From Synechococcus sp. CS-1329 (GTDB taxonomy: Bacteria > Cyanobacteriota > Cyanobacteriia > PCC-6307 > Cyanobiaceae), in NCBI RefSeq assembly GCF_025128055.1, contig NZ_JAHLYS010000036.1, positions 1 to 64,000 of the forward strand: a stretch of 64,000 bases of DNA, given 5' to 3'. The notes beneath the pieces were generated by a model, which worked only from the letters and a program-made list of their open reading frames with translations, was not told the DNA's origin and searched no databases. The translations under genes and the position numbers were made by a program. Within the stretch, counting starts at the first letter, position 1. Each line of letters opens with the position of its first letter. Positions 61,606 to 64,000 of the stretch are shown here, piece by piece.

Positions 61606-63202
61606 AGCGCCCTCGCACCTGGCGTAGCAGGTCCCGGGCTTCCGGCACACCCGCCCAGCTGGCGATCAGGCCGTAGAGCGTCAGCCCCAGGCCGGAGCTC
61701 AGGGCGCACTGCAGCAGCTGGCCCGGCAGACCCCCTGGCCAGCCCACGAAGCTGGAGAGCACCCAGGCGGCCAGCCCGCCGGCCACCGCGGCCAGCAGCA
61801 GCCAGAGGCTGTCCCGCCCCCAGATCCTCAGGGGCAGGCCCCCCAGGCGCCGTTGCAGGGCCAGCAGCAAGGCCGCACAGGTGAGCAGGTTGACGGCCAC
61901 CGTGGCCAGCACCAGGCCAGGGGCACCGAAGTTGAGTCCCGGCAGCTGCAGTCCCCAGGGCGTGGGACCGCCCACCAGCACCCAGTCGAAGATCACGTTG
62001 AAGCCGATGCCGGCCACGGAAAAGCGAAAGGGGGTCGTGCCGTCACCGAGGGCATAGAACACCCGCACCAGCACATCGCGGCCCAGGTAGGCCGGCATGC
62101 CCACGCCGTAGGCCATCAGCAGGCTGGCCACCAGCAGCGCCGCACCCTGATCGAAGGCCCCCCGCTCGTAGACCAGGGCCACGATCGGATAGGCCAGCGC
62201 CACGAACAGAGCCCCCAAGGGCATCATGCTGGCGGTGGAGAGCATCAGCCCCTGGCGGATCCGGTCCACCAGAGCCGGGCGATCCGCCGGGGCCGTGAGC
62301 CGGGCGAACACCGGCAGCAGGGGCACCAGCAGCACATTGGAGAGCAGGCCCAGTGGTGTCTGCACCAGCAGGTTGGAATAGCCCAGGCCAGCGGCGGCGC
62401 CGACGATGCCACTGGCAAAGAACAGATCGGTGAAGACATTGATCTGCAGCATCCCCGAGGAGAGCGTGGCGGGGCCCATCACGTGCATCACCTCGCGCAC
62501 ACCGGCGTGCTTCCAGTCCCAGACAAGCTGGAAGCGGTGCAGGCCCTGCTTGGCCAGGGCGGGCAGCTGGATCAACCACTGCAGCACCGCCCCCAGGGTG
62601 GTGCTGCCGGCCAGCACGATGCCCCCCAGCGCCGCCGTGGCCGGCAGGGCGATCTCCGCTCCGAGCTGAAACCAGAGCAGGCCGATGCCGGCGATCATCG
62701 CCACGCTCGACACCAGCGGGCTCACCGACGGCAGCCAGAACACATCAGCCGCATTCAGCGCCCCGAAACCGAGCCCGATCAGGCCGGCGAACAGGGCCAT
62801 CGGCGCCATCCAGCGCAACTGCAGCACGGCGATGGCGTGACGCTCCGGGTCGAGCCCAGGGCCCACCAGGGTGATCAGGGGATCGGCGGCCAGCAGCAGC
62901 AACACGGTCACCGCCAGCAGGCCCACCCCCACCAGGGTGTTGATCGCCGCCAGCACGTGGGCGCCTTCCTCGCGGGGGCGGCGGGCCAGAACGCTCACCA
63001 TGGCGCTGTGAAACGGCCCGTTGATGCCCCCCAGCAGGATCAGCAGGAAGCCCGGCAGCACGTAGGCGTAGTTGTAAGCGTCGTAGGCGGCGCCCACACC
63101 GAAGGCGGCGGCGATCACCTGCTGACGCAGCAGACCGGCCACCTTGCTCAGGGCCGTGGCCACCGCCACGATCAAGGCGATGCGCCGCAGGGATTTCGCC
63201 AT
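61583..63202 (-). CDS. murJ: Lipid II flippase MurJ
   Basis: Flips lipid-linked peptidoglycan precursors across the inner membrane. The 539-residue protein has about fourteen helices and MurJ/MOP motifs: SKVAGLLRQQVIAAAFGVG, PGFLLILLGGINGPFHSA, FGALNAADVFWLPSVSPL, and RDVLVRVFYALGDGTTPF. ATG 63202 starts MAKSLRRI; an earlier in-frame start is possible but has poor similarity. Confidence 0.93.
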   Translation of the reverse strand: MAKSLRRIALIVAVATALSKVAGLLRQQVIAAAFGVGAAYDAYNYAYVLPGFLLILLGGINGPFHSAMVSVLARRPREEGAHVLAAINTLVGVGLLAVTVLLLLAADPLITLVGPGLDPERHAIAVLQLRWMAPMALFAGLIGLGFGALNAADVFWLPSVSPLVSSVAMIAGIGLLWFQLGAEIALPATAALGGIVLAGSTTLGAVLQWLIQLPALAKQGLHRFQLVWDWKHAGVREVMHVMGPATLSSGMLQINVFTDLFFASGIVGAAAGLGYSNLLVQTPLGLLSNVLLVPLLPVFARLTAPADRPALVDRIRQGLMLSTASMMPLGALFVALAYPIVALVYERGAFDQGAALLVASLLMAYGVGMPAYLGRDVLVRVFYALGDGTTPFRFSVAGIGFNVIFDWVLVGGPTPWGLQLPGLNFGAPGLVLATVAVNLLTCAALLLALQRRLGGLPLRIWGRDSLWLLLAAVAGGLAAWVLSSFVGWPGGLPGQLLQCALSSGLGLTLYGLIASWAGVPEARDLLRQVRGRFSRGSGG

Positions 63203-63325
63203 CCAGTCAGGCCGCTGGGCCCCATCCACCGGGGGATTCTCCACCCCGTGGCCGACAGCGAGGTCAACGGGCCGGGCGGCAGCATGGACATCTGAGCCAT
63301 CACGCCCTGGCCAGCCCCTGAGTTG

Positions 63326-64000
63326 ATGCCGGATTCCAAGCCTTGCTCCAGCCCCACCGGCACGCTGATCCTGCCGTTGCAGAACCTCGTGGAGGGGGTG
63401 CTGCTGCGCCGCTACAAGCGCTTCCTGGCGGATGTGGAGCTGGCCGACGGCCAGGTGGTGACAGCCCATTGCCCCAACACCGGCCCCATGACCGGGGTGC
63501 TGCTCCCGGGGGGCAGGGTGCGCCTGCGCCACGACCCCCGGCCGGAGCGCAAGCTGGCCTGGACCTGGGAGCAGGCCCAGGTGCCCGGCAGTGACGGGAC
63601 GCCCTGCTGGGTGGGAGTGAACACGATGCTGCCCAACCGGCTGGTGCGGGCCACGATCGAGGCGGGCTGCCTGGAGCCCTGGATCGGGCCGATCGGCTCG
63701 ATCCGCGCCGAGGTGGCCTATGGCCAGGGCCGCCGCAGCCGGATCGATCTGCTGCTGAGCCCGGCCGCGGGGGCCGCCGACCCGCGCCCCATCTACCTGG
63801 AGGTGAAGAACACCACCTGGAGCCGGGGGGAGCTGGCCCTCTTTCCCGACACCGTCACGGAGAGGGGGCAGAAGCACCTGCAGGAGCTGATGGCCGTTGG
63901 GCCCGAAGCCCGCGGCCTGCTGGTGCCCTGCCTGAGCCGCGCCGATGTGACGAGCTTCGCCCCAGGGGATTCGGCCGATCCCCGCTATGGCGAGCTGTTC
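63326..64000 (+). CDS. sfsA: SfsA-family DNA/RNA nuclease (partial)
   Basis: From ATG 63326 the frame runs off the right edge after 225 codons. It has LVEGVLLRRYKRFLADVELADG-type start, AHCPNTGPMTG, PNRLVRATIEAG, EVKNTTW (catalytic PD-(D/E)xK-type residues E and K) and FPDTVTERGQKHLQELM. SfsA was named for sugar fermentation and later shown to bind and cleave nucleic acid. Only the last few residues are missing. Confidence 0.92.
   Translation, partial: MPDSKPCSSPTGTLILPLQNLVEGVLLRRYKRFLADVELADGQVVTAHCPNTGPMTGVLLPGGRVRLRHDPRPERKLAWTWEQAQVPGSDGTPCWVGVNTMLPNRLVRATIEAGCLEPWIGPIGSIRAEVAYGQGRRSRIDLLLSPAAGAADPRPIYLEVKNTTWSRGELALFPDTVTERGQKHLQELMAVGPEARGLLVPCLSRADVTSFAPGDSADPRYGELF

Overview
The window is a chromosomal segment of a GC-rich picocyanobacterium of the alpha-cyanobacterial (Cyanobium / Synechococcus) type. 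The evidence is the photosystem II small subunits PsbH, PsbN and PsbI, the plastid-type proteins Ycf20 and Ycf66, the carotenoid hydroxylase CrtR, a stand-alone PCP-reductase domain, NtcA, IctB, ThyX instead of ThyA, a PtrA-like regulator beside pstS, and many small cyanobacteria-only DUF proteins. Genes are dense, often overlapping by 1-14 bases, and both strands are used.

Layout. 1-6,850: coaBC (cut by the left edge), DUF2555, tRNA-Ala(CGC), PCP-reductase domain protein, ycf20, pyrB, a 3-methyladenine glycosylase, small DUF genes, a creatininase-family amidohydrolase, gatC and crtR. 6,856-10,262: an arsenate-resistance locus of the GAPDH-ArsJ type, with a divergent ArsR, a consensus-like operator and an exported four-EF-hand protein in its middle. 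10,269-14,020: phosphate control, pstS - terminator - ptrA - phoB - phoR, with phoR frame-disrupted at its N-terminal membrane anchor. 14,128-19,377: Nif11-like and ParB-like proteins, a DUF1611 / PLP racemase operon, a cobalamin riboswitch ahead of a HupE-type metal transporter, tRNA-Leu(UAG), ycf66. 19,420-22,437: ileS.

22,440-30,450 is an accessory block with lower GC, more intergenic DNA and many small proteins: a CopG-like regulator, two orphan small proteins, a group-2-like sigma factor, a membrane-anchored coiled-coil protein, a debranching-enzyme-like glycosidase overlapping a GT4 glycosyltransferase, and a CsbD / DUF1328 / exported CsbD trio. It reads as a stress or envelope carbohydrate island. 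An 18-bp perfect inverted repeat covering the stop codon of the next gene marks its right edge.

30,453-64,000 returns to dense core genes: DUF7734, DUF3177, FIST, trmB, ictB, a BadF-type kinase, glmM, a lytic transglycosylase, a NIL-ferredoxin with a membrane partner, a TxlA-like thioredoxin, thyX, dcd, a CobO-like protein without a Walker A motif, ntcA with a recognisable NtcA-type promoter, DUF3084, a RuvX-like nuclease, DUF3146, pth, tatA, psbH/psbN, a GH38 alpha-mannosidase, psbI, an LptD homologue carrying an inserted PagL-like barrel, leuD-leuC, cinA, a WecA-like transferase, glyA, tRNA-Arg(ACG), small DUF genes, murJ and sfsA (cut by the right edge). Three nutrient regulons are visible with both regulator and DNA site: arsenic (ArsR), phosphate (PhoB/PtrA) and nitrogen (NtcA). 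Cell-envelope functions recur: GlmM, Slt, MurJ, WecA-like, LptD/PagL and the GT4/glycosidase pair.
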